DNA of 64,000 bases from Subsaximicrobium wynnwilliamsii. GTDB lineage: Bacteria; Bacteroidota; Bacteroidia; Flavobacteriales; Flavobacteriaceae. Position numbers and translations under genes: made by a program. The notes under the pieces were generated by a model, which saw only the letters and a program-made list of their open reading frames with translations, was not told the origin of the DNA and made no database searches. Positions within the stretch are counted from its first letter, which is position 1. The number at the start of each line of letters is the position of its first letter. The stretch is taken from contig NZ_VORM01000020.1 in assembly GCF_007997225.1 (NCBI RefSeq), positions 23,557-87,556 on the forward strand, read 5' to 3'. Below are positions 54,690 to 62,573 of this stretch, piece after piece.

Positions 54690-55402
54690 AAGCTCTATTA
54701 AAATAGCAGTGATGTTATTTTTTGGTGCGCAATATCAAATTAGATAAAAATTGAGGATCAAAGTACCATACATATTCAAATAACTACAATCGCTATGATA
54801 TCCGTTTACATTCGGCTTTGGCGTATTTTAAGGTGCCTTAAGTAATTGATAAATTCGTCAGAGTAAACTTATCTGATAAGTCTATAAAAATCCACTGGCA
54901 AATCTCTAAATTATCTTAAATCGGATCTGAAACTTTAATTTTAAAAGAGTTTTAAAATAAATAAATTTAAAACTTAAAATAGCCAGCCAGCCCTTTATTT
55001 TTATTATTATTTGTTTTATTTAAAAATGTTTATAGTAGATACCAATGCTTGTCCACATATGGGACGGTAGCGGTACACAACTAGTCCGTTAATGGGATGG
55101 TACTGTCCCGGTGCTAGCCCATAATTGGAACAACTACTGTACTAGTAAATTTTATGTCAATTATCGATAAATGGATTTAAAATTAATGCAGGGTATGGAC
55201 ATGAACAAATTGTTATAATTTGGTGTTATTAGACCAGCTATGCAATTTTGAGTATAATAGAATTTGTACTTAAATGATCTAAAATAGTATATTTAAATGT
55301 TAAAAACGTTAAATTTTCAGATCGAGTGAGTGATTCGGGAGTATCATAATTTAGAGCATTTCTTAGCACCTATAAACACTCAAAAACCATTTTTCTGGTT
55401 GT
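54690..55402. other. Right-end non-coding region of the element
   Basis: About 700 AT-rich bases. Near 54770-54842 a frame reads '..NNYNRYDIRLHSALAYFKVP' and stops; this resembles the C-terminal 'YN..R.HSALGY' motif of IS3-family transposases and may be a remnant. Inverted pieces GGGACGGTA and TACTGTCCC lie near 55060-55120. The arm-like repeat at 55332 and attR follow. The short frame spanning attR (from 55330) is an accident. Confidence 0.45.
55332..55344. repeat. Copy of the left-end repeat GATTCGGGAGTAT
   Basis: Identical to 6326-6338, with a similar AATTT following. It lies 58 bases inside attR. A candidate arm site for the integrase. Confidence 0.5.
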
Positions 55403-55417
55403 TCCCTCATTGCCCAC
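55403..55417. repeat. attR core
   Basis: TCCCTCATTGCCCAC, exact copy of 6203-6217. It is the displaced 3' end of the original tRNA-Val(TAC), followed by the original downstream flank. Confidence 0.85.
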
Positions 55418-55429
55418 ATCAATTAGGAT

Positions 55430-55459
55430 CCCGATTTGCAGATGCAAATCGGGTTTTTT
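55430..55459 (+). terminator. Original tRNA-Val(TAC) terminator, displaced
   Basis: CCCGATTTGC / GCAAATCGGG (55430-55439 and 55444-55453), loop AGAT, then six T. The same stem follows tRNA-Val(GAC) at 63480-63503. It once ended tRNA-Val(TAC) and is now 49 kb away from it. Confidence 0.8.
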
Positions 55460-55475
55460 ATTTTCCAGAAGCACT

Positions 55476-55558
55476 TCAAGCCAAGGGCTTGGAGTGGATC
55501 ATGGAGTGCTCCTGAAAAATAAAAAATCCAAGAATCGCCAGAGCGATTCGAGATTATA
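55476..55558. repeat. Dispersed repeat, GGCTTG..CGCCAGAGCG family
   Basis: GGGCTTGGAGTG followed after about 45 bases by AAAAAATCCAAGAATCGCC and AGAGCGATTCG. A related copy is at 62449-62510, and the 114-bp units at 63534 share the GGCTTGAAGTG part and a similar hairpin position. Confidence 0.6.
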
Positions 55559-55639
55559 GACATGTTTTGCTGTCCCCTTTACTCCACTCTTTTAAAGTCT
55601 CTTCCACGGAAGCTTTGATTTTACCATTTTCTTCTATGG

Positions 55640-56077
55640 TCACTGATTTCGTGCTGTTCTATTATTTTCAATTTTATTGATTTTTTCTTGAATGGCTTCT
55701 TCAGAAAAGCCCACAAAGGTCATTTCATAAAGGCAATGGACAATTATTTCCAATTCAGAAAAATCATTTAAACTTTCCTTGCTAATATCCATTCCCAACC
55801 ATTTACACCAAGGCGTGAGCTCGATGCCTTGTAAATAGTTTTCATCCTCGTTTTTTGGGTTTTTATGAAGTCCACATGCTTCAATGTATTCTTCATCGTC
55901 ATCTATTTCTTTGGAAATTACAATCGAGATATCGCTTTCTTCGGGATCTATCACTTTCAACTTTTCAAATACAGCTTGATAACCCTCCATATTTTTTTCT
56001 GCCTCGGGATAAATTTCTAAAAAAAGGGGTGCGATCTTTTGCCAGTTATTGGTTAGTATAAGTTGCTTAAAGGTCAT
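55640..56077 (-). CDS. Hypothetical protein, DUF6557-like
   Basis: 145 aa, acidic. 'TFKQLILTNNWQKIAPLFLEIYPEAEKNMEGYQAVFEKLK' and 'ELTPWCKWLGMDIS' with 'ELEIIVHCLYEMTFVGFSEEAIQEKI' fit a small family of unknown function in Bacteroidota that I know as DUF6557; the number is given with reserve. No membrane or export signal. Just beyond its stop a 29-codon protein-like stretch ('VTIEENGKIKASVEETLKEWSKGD..') reads in another frame to about 55558, possibly a fragment of a neighbour gene. Confidence 0.65.
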   Translation of the reverse strand: MTFKQLILTNNWQKIAPLFLEIYPEAEKNMEGYQAVFEKLKVIDPEESDISIVISKEIDDDEEYIEACGLHKNPKNEDENYLQGIELTPWCKWLGMDISKESLNDFSELEIIVHCLYEMTFVGFSEEAIQEKINKIENNRTARNQ

Positions 56078-56143
56078 TTCTATTTGCTTTTACGGTTTGG
56101 TTGGTTAAAATTGATGCCATATAGATTTTTGGTTGAGTTCTCA

Positions 56144-56584
56144 TTAGTCAATTAATTTGAAAAATTCTTCTGGGTTGTCTGAATAATAGTCAATGGGCAT
56201 TAATAATTCTGTTTTACCCTTTAGACTCATTAATTCATTGAAGTATCTATTTTCACTAATTTTCCATGAGCAGACAACTCGTTTGTTAAATCCTTTGTAT
56301 TTTCCTTCGGAAGCTGCTAAATATAAATTATTTTCATTGATTTTATCAGTGAAAGAATCTATGGTGGACTCATGAAAAACTTCTCTCATTTTCTCGAAAT
56401 GATTATTTAATGACGCCATTTCTTCCATCTTTGATTCTAATCCTTTTTTGAAATACCAAGAATGGTTTTCGGTATCTTCAATCTTATGTTTTAGCCTTGA
56501 ATATGCAATGATAAGCTCGAAAAAGGTTGATTTGCTTTTGTTGTTTACTAATAAGTTCTCAATTTGAGTCATTTTTAAAGCCAT
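56144..56584 (-). CDS. Hypothetical protein, 146 aa
   Basis: Not recognised. Largely alpha-helical and charged in the first ~80 residues, with 'KLKHKIEDTENHSWYFKKGLESKMEEMASLNNHFEKMREVF' likely coiled coil, followed by a short mixed part ending 'LLMPIDYYSDNPEEFFKLID'. No signal peptide. It lies between two other minus-strand small genes with gaps of 44-66 bases, so they may share a transcript starting upstream of 57456 or 57818. Confidence 0.55.
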   Translation of the reverse strand: MALKMTQIENLLVNNKSKSTFFELIIAYSRLKHKIEDTENHSWYFKKGLESKMEEMASLNNHFEKMREVFHESTIDSFTDKINENNLYLAASEGKYKGFNKRVVCSWKISENRYFNELMSLKGKTELLMPIDYYSDNPEEFFKLID

Positions 56585-56628
56585 ATCAATTTAATTTAGA
56601 ATGAACTAATTTATGATCTGTTTCAATA

Positions 56629-57456
56629 TTAAGCGAGGTTTTTCATATAGGCTACGACTGCTTTCCAATCCTCAAAACCTTTCCCTTCCTCTTTGAAGTG
56701 AATGTGTTTTCCAACGAACTTCCCAGCTCCATTTGCAGTACGGTCATCGATAAGGAAGTCCCCATTTAACAAATTCTTGTTGTGTGAAAGGGTCAATCTT
56801 TTATAGGCTAGCTCAGGCAAGTATTTCTTTACCCAATGTAATTTGTCTTGCCAAGCCGAAGGATTCTCCCAAGGTGCAGTCGATAAGATATAGGTATCAA
56901 AATTCTTGCATAGCCATTTATAGCCTTCAATAGCACCTTCATTGGGTTCCATCAAAGAGAAAATTCCTGGAACCTCATCTAAGTTACCAGCGTACTTTAC
57001 GCTTTCTTCTTCTGAAATTCTATCGATTCCAGATTGAAAGTTGACCAAAACCCCGTCCATATCTACAAAGACAATTTGTTTTTCTTTTCTTCTTTTAAGT
57101 TCTAAAAGTTCTTTGTAATTTTTGGTTTGCCGCACCACTTCTTCGCAAAACAGATCACAATAATTTTCAAACCCTGGGTCACCTATTTTGCCAACACCAA
57201 AAGCTTCTCTCTTTTTGTTAACACGATCTGTGTATGTCTGAGACATAGGATTAATCCCTCGAGACCTATCTTTTGAATCAGCCATAGAGTCTCCCATAAA
57301 ATCCCATTCTTCTCGAAATAGGGCAAGTTTTAAATCGCGCACTTGCGTAGAAAAGTCTGTCGTTGATCTTTGAACTTTTCTGAGATCTTCTATTTCATAG
57401 TCAGTTAGATAATCTTGGTAATCATTTAAAATTTTTCCGATAGTTAATGTTTTCAT
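56629..57456 (-). CDS. HAD-superfamily 5'(3')-deoxyribonucleotidase-like protein
   Basis: 275 aa. Residues ~128-275 form a HAD phosphatase of the NT5C type: nucleophile motif 'VFVDMDGVLVNF' near 130-141, 'YILSTAPWENPSAWQDKLHWVKKYLP' (motif II and substrate region) near 190-215 and 'DFLIDDRTANGAGKF' (motif IV) near 230-245. Enzymes of this group remove phosphate from (deoxy)nucleoside monophosphates. The N-terminal ~125 residues are an extra helical domain I do not recognise; simple NT5C proteins are about 180-200 aa. Minus-strand neighbours are small hypothetical genes. Confidence 0.8.
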   Translation of the reverse strand: MKTLTIGKILNDYQDYLTDYEIEDLRKVQRSTTDFSTQVRDLKLALFREEWDFMGDSMADSKDRSRGINPMSQTYTDRVNKKREAFGVGKIGDPGFENYCDLFCEEVVRQTKNYKELLELKRRKEKQIVFVDMDGVLVNFQSGIDRISEEESVKYAGNLDEVPGIFSLMEPNEGAIEGYKWLCKNFDTYILSTAPWENPSAWQDKLHWVKKYLPELAYKRLTLSHNKNLLNGDFLIDDRTANGAGKFVGKHIHFKEEGKGFEDWKAVVAYMKNLA

Positions 57457-57533
57457 AGTAATAAATTAAGGTTAGGTTATGTTTTGGTTTTAGATCTTTC
57501 AATGCGATGCCCCATGCTTTAGCTAAAATAGTT

Positions 57534-57818
57534 TTACTCGGTAGTAAAATTAAAATTCACAAAGGTGTATTTTTCGCCTTTTTTGAAGGTCATTTGCGAA
57601 TTCTCTTTTACCATAGCGGTACAAAGAGCAACTTCATTTTTAATTTGGTCTTCAGTTAATTCAGCGATGTCGTCATTGAAGAAGATAATGCTTTCTGCAG
57701 TAATTCCATCCCAATGCCACTTTTGATAAACGACATCATAATCTTCGATTTTAGCTTCAACACTTACGATAATTTGGGTGTCTTCCTCTACAGGGAGGTC
57801 TTTGAATTTTTCATTCAT
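57534..57818 (-). CDS. Hypothetical protein, 94 aa
   Basis: Small acidic protein, mixed beta and helix ('TQIIVSVEAKIEDYDVVYQKWHWDG', 'GEKYTFVNFNFTTE'), family not recognised. Start at 57818. The upstream region on the same strand contains a possible SAM-type riboswitch core about 180 bases away. Confidence 0.55.
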   Translation of the reverse strand: MNEKFKDLPVEEDTQIIVSVEAKIEDYDVVYQKWHWDGITAESIIFFNDDIAELTEDQIKNEVALCTAMVKENSQMTFKKGEKYTFVNFNFTTE

Positions 57819-58000
57819 AATTTCTGTTTTTAAATTGATTTATAATTTAGTTTAGTTAATTGCTCAGTGAATACACCATTAATGCATAACCATTACCTAC
57901 AGAAAATTTTTCAATTTTGAGCGAGTGATTTTTGTGTTTTTAGTTCATAAAAACATTATAAAACAATAAGCTATTTAAAAAAGGAGTGACACATACTTTT
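57819..58000. other. Leader region between divergent genes, no gene seen
   Basis: AT-rich, no convincing frame. Together with the riboswitch-like stretch at 58001-58071 and the remaining bases to 58223 it forms the roughly 400-bp divergent control region of the genes at 57534 and 58224. Confidence 0.45.
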
Positions 58001-58071
58001 CCTAATGGTTAGGCTCATTGTTTTAGCACCTTCGCCTGTTTTGGCAGGTTGCTACCTCTTTCCAGAGATTC
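58001..58071 (-). promoter_or_regulatory. Possible SAM-I-type riboswitch core
   Basis: On the minus strand the sequence reads CTCT GGAA AGAG (short helix), then GTAGCAACCTGCC, AAAACA, GGCGAAGGTGCTAA, and the hairpin CCTAA CCA TTAGG. AGCAACC..AAGGTGCTAA with a pairing between ACCTGCC and GGCGAAGGT is the P3 core of S-box RNAs, and the last hairpin would be P4. The second helix is much shorter than in classic SAM-I, closer to SAM-I/IV variants, and I find no convincing P1. It points toward the 94-aa hypothetical gene. Confidence 0.4.
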
Positions 58072-58223
58072 TTAATGATAGTTCGAATATAAGGAATTTT
58101 TTTGAATTTTCCTACAAATTTAAAATTGTCTTTCAAATTTTGTCGAGATTTGACTCTGCAATTCGTAAATGATATGCCTATATTCCTCGCTTATAAAAAC
58201 TAACAAAACCAAACTAAAAATCA

Positions 58224-59162
58224 ATGATTGACTTAATTGGAGACGTACACGGATATGCTGACGAACTTGAAGAATTACTTACCAAGTTGGGCTATTCAAA
58301 AAAAGATAATTACTATTCCCACCCCAACCCTAACAGAACAGTTTTATTTGTGGGTGACTATATTGATAGAGGGCCTAAAATTAGAGAAACTTTAGAGATT
58401 GTAAAACAAATGGTGGACAATGATAGTGCCATTGCATTAATGGGAAATCACGAATACAATGCGCTTACTTTTCATTTTAAAGATCCTAAAGGTGGACACT
58501 TACGGGAACATTCAATAAAGAATATTCTCCAACATTACGAAACGCTCTATCAATTCCGAAATAGAGTAGAGGTACCAGATGGAGAAAAAGAGTATGAAGA
58601 ATATATGGAATGGTTTAAAACACTCCCGCTTTTCTACGAAACAGAAACATTCAGGGCAGTTCACGCCTGTTGGGACTATAAAAGTATTGACTACTTAAAG
58701 AAACATTTACAAAACAACCGACTAACAGATGATTTAATACGTGAATCTGCAAAGAAAGAGACAGAACTGTATGAGGCTATTGAAGATACCTTGAAAGGAA
58801 AAGAAATTAAACTACCAGAAGGGGGAGAATTTAAAGATAAGGATGGTAATGAACGTGAGGAAATGAGAATAAAATGGTGGGTAGATCCATCGGGAATGAC
58901 TTACAAAACCATCAGTATGCCAACAAATGATAAACTTCCAGAGGAAGCAGTCTATTTAAAAGATAAAGACTATTACAAAAAAGATGACAAAAGTGTTTTC
59001 TTCGGGCACTATTGGCTAAAAGGTAAGCCTTCTCTATACCAAGATAATATTTGTTGCCTAGACTATAGCGTGGCAAAAGACGGGATTTTAGCAGCCTATA
59101 GCTTTGATGATGAACTTATATTGGATGAGCAGAAATTTACATCTGTAGAAAAGATTACCTAA
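58224..59162 (+). CDS. Metallophosphatase (calcineurin-like / PrpE-type)
   Basis: Ser/Thr-phosphatase-like metalloenzyme, 312 aa, cytoplasmic. The metal-binding motifs are clear: 'IGDVHG' (5-10), 'FVGDYIDRGP' (~44-53), 'LMGNHEYN' (~77-84) and the later His motifs near 'RAVHACWD' (~148) and 'FFGHYW' (~265). Related enzymes dephosphorylate proteins or split diadenosine polyphosphates; the substrate is open. About 60 residues of charged insertion lie between the last two motifs. A terminator follows. Confidence 0.88.
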   Translation: MIDLIGDVHGYADELEELLTKLGYSKKDNYYSHPNPNRTVLFVGDYIDRGPKIRETLEIVKQMVDNDSAIALMGNHEYNALTFHFKDPKGGHLREHSIKNILQHYETLYQFRNRVEVPDGEKEYEEYMEWFKTLPLFYETETFRAVHACWDYKSIDYLKKHLQNNRLTDDLIRESAKKETELYEAIEDTLKGKEIKLPEGGEFKDKDGNEREEMRIKWWVDPSGMTYKTISMPTNDKLPEEAVYLKDKDYYKKDDKSVFFGHYWLKGKPSLYQDNICCLDYSVAKDGILAAYSFDDELILDEQKFTSVEKIT

Positions 59163-59200
59163 CATGATTGAGTAGGAGGTTCCGTTCCTATCGGGCTCAC

Positions 59201-59239
59201 AAAAAGTCTTGTTAACCAGTTGGTTATCAAGACTTTTTT
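59201..59239. terminator. Terminator with long stem
   Basis: AAAAAGTCTTG..TTAACCA pairs with TGGTTA..TCAAGACTTTTT over about 17 bp. The A- and T-runs on both sides could end transcripts from both the metallophosphatase gene and, less likely, the opposite strand. Confidence 0.75.
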
Positions 59240-59332
59240 GATTTTTGGAAAATCCAGGCAACCCCTATAAATCATCTTATCACTCAGAGAAAACCTTGGA
59301 TTTCGTCTCGCTCTCTGCAATTGTGATTTGAT

Positions 59333-60256
59333 TTATAAGCTCTCATTTTGATTGACTTCCCATACAATGATTGTTTTATCGTCACTGGCAGAAATCAAAT
59401 AATTATTATAAGCGCTCCAAATTAATTTGTTTACCGAAAATTGGTGCCCATCATTGTTTTCTCTGTCAACCACATTTAATAGTTGAAAGGTTTTGGAATC
59501 CCATATTTTTAGAGTTTTATCACGACTAGCCGTAGCAAATAAGGTGGCATCTGGGCTGTAGGCAATATCATAAACCGCCCAATCATGAGCAGGAATTGAC
59601 TTTATTAGTTCATAAGATTCCACTTGCCAGATATTCAAATGACCATCTCGTCCACCTGTTAAAAGGAGTTTTCCATCAGGACTGAAGCGCACAACGTTTG
59701 ACGACAGCTGATGTCCAACAAAGATCTTTTTTTCTAAGAATGTTTTGAGATCAAATATACTAATGTTACCCTCGCCTGTAGCAACAGCTATTTCAGAAGT
59801 CGCATAATTAAAATCGAGATGTCGCACTTTTTCATCACTTAACTTAATCATCTTGATCAAGACCAAGGTATCCAGTGCGTAAATTGCTAAATAACCGTCT
59901 CCACCAGAAGTATAGATACAATTCGTTTCGATAGAATACGATATATTAAAAACCTGGGACGTATGGTTATTTAGGATTGCGATGTCCTCGTTCTTCTCTA
60001 AATCAAAGATATGATCCATACCATTTGACGTTCCAGCCAGTAACCATTGTTTTTGGTGAATATGACAGATAGAATATAAAGGAGCAAGGAAACGGGCTAC
60101 AAATTTTTCAGATTGAAATGTTTCTAAATCCCATTGTGCGATGACTTTATCTACACCACCGGAAAAAATAAGATGTTCAGCTGTTCCTTTATCTAATGCG
60201 TATATTGGCGCATTATGTCCTGTGAGTTGCGCTACTTTATTTACCTCAATTTTCAT
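59333..60256 (-). CDS. WD40-repeat protein
   Basis: 307 aa made up almost wholly of WD40 repeats, about seven, forming one beta-propeller. Typical repeat pieces are 'TGHNAPIYALDKG', 'GGVDKVIAQWDLETF', 'FSPDGKLLLTGGRDGHLNIWQVE', 'YSPDATLFATASRDKTLKIWD' and 'ISASDDKTIIVWEV'. No signal peptide, so it is a cytoplasmic scaffold that binds partner proteins; partners are unknown. Stands alone, convergent with the metallophosphatase gene. Confidence 0.9.
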   Translation of the reverse strand: MKIEVNKVAQLTGHNAPIYALDKGTAEHLIFSGGVDKVIAQWDLETFQSEKFVARFLAPLYSICHIHQKQWLLAGTSNGMDHIFDLEKNEDIAILNNHTSQVFNISYSIETNCIYTSGGDGYLAIYALDTLVLIKMIKLSDEKVRHLDFNYATSEIAVATGEGNISIFDLKTFLEKKIFVGHQLSSNVVRFSPDGKLLLTGGRDGHLNIWQVESYELIKSIPAHDWAVYDIAYSPDATLFATASRDKTLKIWDSKTFQLLNVVDRENNDGHQFSVNKLIWSAYNNYLISASDDKTIIVWEVNQNESL

Positions 60257-60588
60257 TTATATAGACATTTTTTTATGTATTTCAAATTAAGTAAAATCCG
60301 CTGGAAATTAGATTGGAGGCTATGTATTTTGGTGCATCCTTCTTTAATTTCTAAAAATTTTAACATTCCCGATCGTCGCGATTACGGATTTTCACAGATT
60401 GCATCATTTGTTGAAAACACTGGGAAAAATTATTTACTATAGTTTTCACGAATGCAACAGCCTTATATTGCTGGCAAGATTCCTGAACACAAGCTATCAA
60501 AAGTACAAAACTCTGCTTGAAACTAAGAGAGCGTAATATCCAACCCTACAGAATAATATTAAGATTAACATAAAAACTGCAATTAATT
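60257..60588. other. Intergenic region, possible gene remnant
   Basis: About 330 bases. On the plus strand a stretch reads 'NIPDRRDYGFSQIASFVENTGKNYLL' and stops near 60442. It looks protein-like but has no convincing start, so it may be the C-terminal remnant of a lost gene. The promoter of the formylglutamate amidohydrolase-like gene should lie toward 60588. Confidence 0.35.
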
Positions 60589-61371
60589 ATGATTGGATAT
60601 CATACACTTTTGGGAATGAATTCGTTTAGTGATGAGATTGAAGATTCTTATATCTTCCATATCCCACATTCAAAGACTGAAATACCCGACAAATTCAAAT
60701 CCGATTTTGTGAGTGCTGAATTAATGGAGAATGAAATCAAGCTACTTACAGATTTCGCCACCGATGAAATCTTCACTATTGGTAGTTTGTCCAAAGTGGT
60801 ATTCCCTTACAGTAGGATTTTCTGTGATGCTGAACGGCTTGATGATGAAAATGAAGTGATGTTTGAATACGGGCGTGGGTTTTACGAGACAAAAACAGAT
60901 AGTGGCGAATTGCTTAGGGAGAACTCAAACGGAAACAAAGCAATGATCCATAGTGATTATTATCTCAAACATCATGAGACGCTAGCTAATCTAGTGGATC
61001 AAAAACTTAAAGACAATGGATTCCCTTTGATTGTTGACTGCCAGTCATTCGCAGCCATACCATTCAAGTCCGATATTGAGCAGGGTGGAGAAAGACCTGA
61101 TTTTTGTATTGGTACTGATGAATTCCATACACCTAAATGGTTGGTTGATATGGCGGTTGCGTTTCTGACCAATCAGGGATATTCAGTGAAAATAAATTTC
61201 CCGTATGTAGGCACTATCGTTCCATTGAAACATTATCAAGTAAATGACGATGTGCAAAGCATAATGATCGAGATCAACAGGAAATTATATATAGACGATG
61301 GCTTTGTAAACGATAGCAAAGTCAGCAAATTAAATCAATTGATGTCAAATCTATTTTTGGTGAATAACTAA
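60589..61371 (+). CDS. N-formylglutamate amidohydrolase-like protein
   Basis: 260 aa. 'YIFHIPHSKTEIPDKF' near 20-35, 'VVFPYSRIFCDAERLDDE' near 65-82 with the family's conserved Asp, Glu and Arg positions, 'HSDYYLKHHETLANLV' near 124-140, 'IVDCQSFAAIPF' near 149-160, 'RPDFCIGTDEFHTP' and 'IMIEINRKLYID' near the end. This is the FGase (HutG-like) family of metal-dependent amidohydrolases, which free glutamate from N-formylglutamate in histidine breakdown. No other hut genes are near, so the real substrate may differ. Confidence 0.85.
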   Translation: MIGYHTLLGMNSFSDEIEDSYIFHIPHSKTEIPDKFKSDFVSAELMENEIKLLTDFATDEIFTIGSLSKVVFPYSRIFCDAERLDDENEVMFEYGRGFYETKTDSGELLRENSNGNKAMIHSDYYLKHHETLANLVDQKLKDNGFPLIVDCQSFAAIPFKSDIEQGGERPDFCIGTDEFHTPKWLVDMAVAFLTNQGYSVKINFPYVGTIVPLKHYQVNDDVQSIMIEINRKLYIDDGFVNDSKVSKLNQLMSNLFLVNN

Positions 61372-61689
61372 CCAAATTGAATTAAAGAATACGCATATCA
61401 AAGTGATAAATATTGAAGATGAAGTCCTCGAGTTTGACTTAGAAATTTATTGAAATTGTTAAGTCATTAAAATAATTTATAAAATTGAATATGAGCCTTG
61501 ATAAAATTCTTTTTGTTTTCATCACTGAACTAAGTTATTGAGCATAATGTGGTTGTATAAAATTAGTTGCGTAGTTTAAGCAGTGGAATAAGCAAATGAA
61601 ATACAGCTAGAAAGTCCGCGAGTACTATCTTGAATTCTTCGATTTTTTCCTAAAGCCCCGCTCACATAGCCATAGCTAGGAGTTTTAAA
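61372..61689. other. Intergenic region
   Basis: About 320 bases. A short frame '..HIKVINIEDEVLEFDLEIY' ends near 61455 without a start of its own and might be a remnant. Otherwise AT-rich with nothing recognised. Confidence 0.35.
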
Positions 61690-62127
61690 TTATCTCACAA
61701 TGAAAATTAAAACAGCAATCGGAATATCACCTGTAATGGTATACAACACTGTGTTGTATTTACCTTTCCCTTGACGCAGATATTTACCGTCAAAAGTGTA
61801 TAAAACGGTGTTGTAATCGCCTTTGCCTTGCCGAATGTATTCTCCGTCCCAAGTGAAAAGTACATCATTATAATCTCCTTTTCCCAATCTTAAATACTTA
61901 CCATCCCAAGTCGATAACACCGAATTGTAATCGCCTTTGCCCTGCCGAAAATAGTTGCCGTCATAAGTGGCTAAAACAGTATTATAGTTTCCTTTGCCTT
62001 GTCTTAAGTATTTTCCGTCCCAAGTATATAACACTTCGTTATAATCACCTTTGCCCTGTCTAATATAGGATTGAGCATCGATTATAAATGATGAAAGCAT
62101 TAAGGCAATAGTTACGGCAATTTTCAT
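61690..62127 (-). CDS. Secreted protein with 21-residue repeats
   Basis: 145 aa. N-terminal signal peptide (~18 residues, 'IAVTIALMLSSFIIDAQ'). The mature part is six near-identical repeats of about 21 residues of the form Y(L/I)RQGKGDYN(T/E/S)VL(Y/F)TWDGK, each with Arg-Gln-Gly-Lys-Gly and Trp/Tyr-Asp-Gly positions. The regular beta-hairpin-like pattern recalls repeats that form a solenoid. The last ~15 residues turn hydrophobic ('IPIAVLIFIVR'), perhaps a membrane end or a changed C-terminus. Function unknown. Confidence 0.7.
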   Translation of the reverse strand: MKIAVTIALMLSSFIIDAQSYIRQGKGDYNEVLYTWDGKYLRQGKGNYNTVLATYDGNYFRQGKGDYNSVLSTWDGKYLRLGKGDYNDVLFTWDGEYIRQGKGDYNTVLYTFDGKYLRQGKGKYNTVLYTITGDIPIAVLIFIVR

Positions 62128-62448
62128 GTTTAGCTTAGTTGTTAGATTTCACGACTAGCAATCTCCATTAACAAAATTCACTGCGATTGATTTTTTTTAT
62201 AGTAGGGGAATCTAAATATAGTTAAAAATCAACCTAAAGAAATATCGTTACCCGCGTCCATCCCAAGGTGCTTTGATTTAATTTGTAATATATCGTTTCT
62301 TTCATGTTTTAGATTAATGGTTCCTAAATTCAAAACCGGCGAACGTCAAGTTGTTTTTAAAAGTCAATCCTTTTTAGGGCTATTTCAACGCAACATCGCC
62401 AAGATAGGGATGTTATGAAGAAGCTTTAAGTGTAGTCCCTTATTTTTT
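62128..62448. other. Intergenic region
   Basis: AT-rich stretch upstream of the repeat-protein gene, containing its promoter region. No gene seen on either strand. Confidence 0.4.
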
Positions 62449-62510
62449 CAAAGGCTTGAAGTGTTTCGGAAAAAACAAAAAATTCAAGAATCGCCAGAGC
62501 GTTCGGTATT
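62449..62510. repeat. Dispersed repeat, GGCTTG..CGCCAGAGCG family
   Basis: AAAGGCTTGAAGTG, then AAAAAATTCAAGAATCGCC and AGAGCGTTCG. It matches the copy at 55476-55558 in order and spacing. It lies downstream of the DUF2461 gene. Confidence 0.6.
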
Positions 62511-62573
62511 AGGCCTATCCTTCGGCAGGCAGGCTTGCAGCAGCGGTTTTCCAAGGATCTGCAATTTCATTTT

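Larger units (their letters stand above)
6203..55417. mobile_element. Integrative mobilizable element in tRNA-Val, about 49.2 kb
   Basis: The 15-bp sequence TCCCTCATTGCCCAC, the end of tRNA-Val(TAC) plus one base, occurs at 6203-6217 and again at 55403-55417. A tyrosine recombinase gene sits just inside the left copy; ssb and two mobilization genes lie near the right copy. The bases right of 55417 (ACATCA, then a CCCGATTTGC hairpin and T-run) closely resemble the sequence downstream of the other tRNA-Val at 63467-63510, as expected if they are the original downstream flank of the target tRNA. No coupling protein or type IV secretion genes are present, so the element should need a helper for transfer. 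Cargo includes two insertion sequences, a defence-like module, a regulatory block and a large unrecognised gene cluster. Confidence 0.85.

Noticed and set aside
6203..55417. Complete prophage
   Set aside because: Apart from the fibre-like protein and the amidase there are no capsid, portal, terminase, tail tube or sheath genes; relaxase and BfmA-like genes point to a mobilizable element.
55330..55515. 61-codon frame across the right attachment site
   Set aside because: It runs through attR and the displaced terminator hairpin, with no protein-like composition.
61690..62127. CRISPR-like array, because of regular repeats
   Set aside because: Repeats are about 63 bases without unique spacers and are explained by an open reading frame of 21-residue protein repeats.
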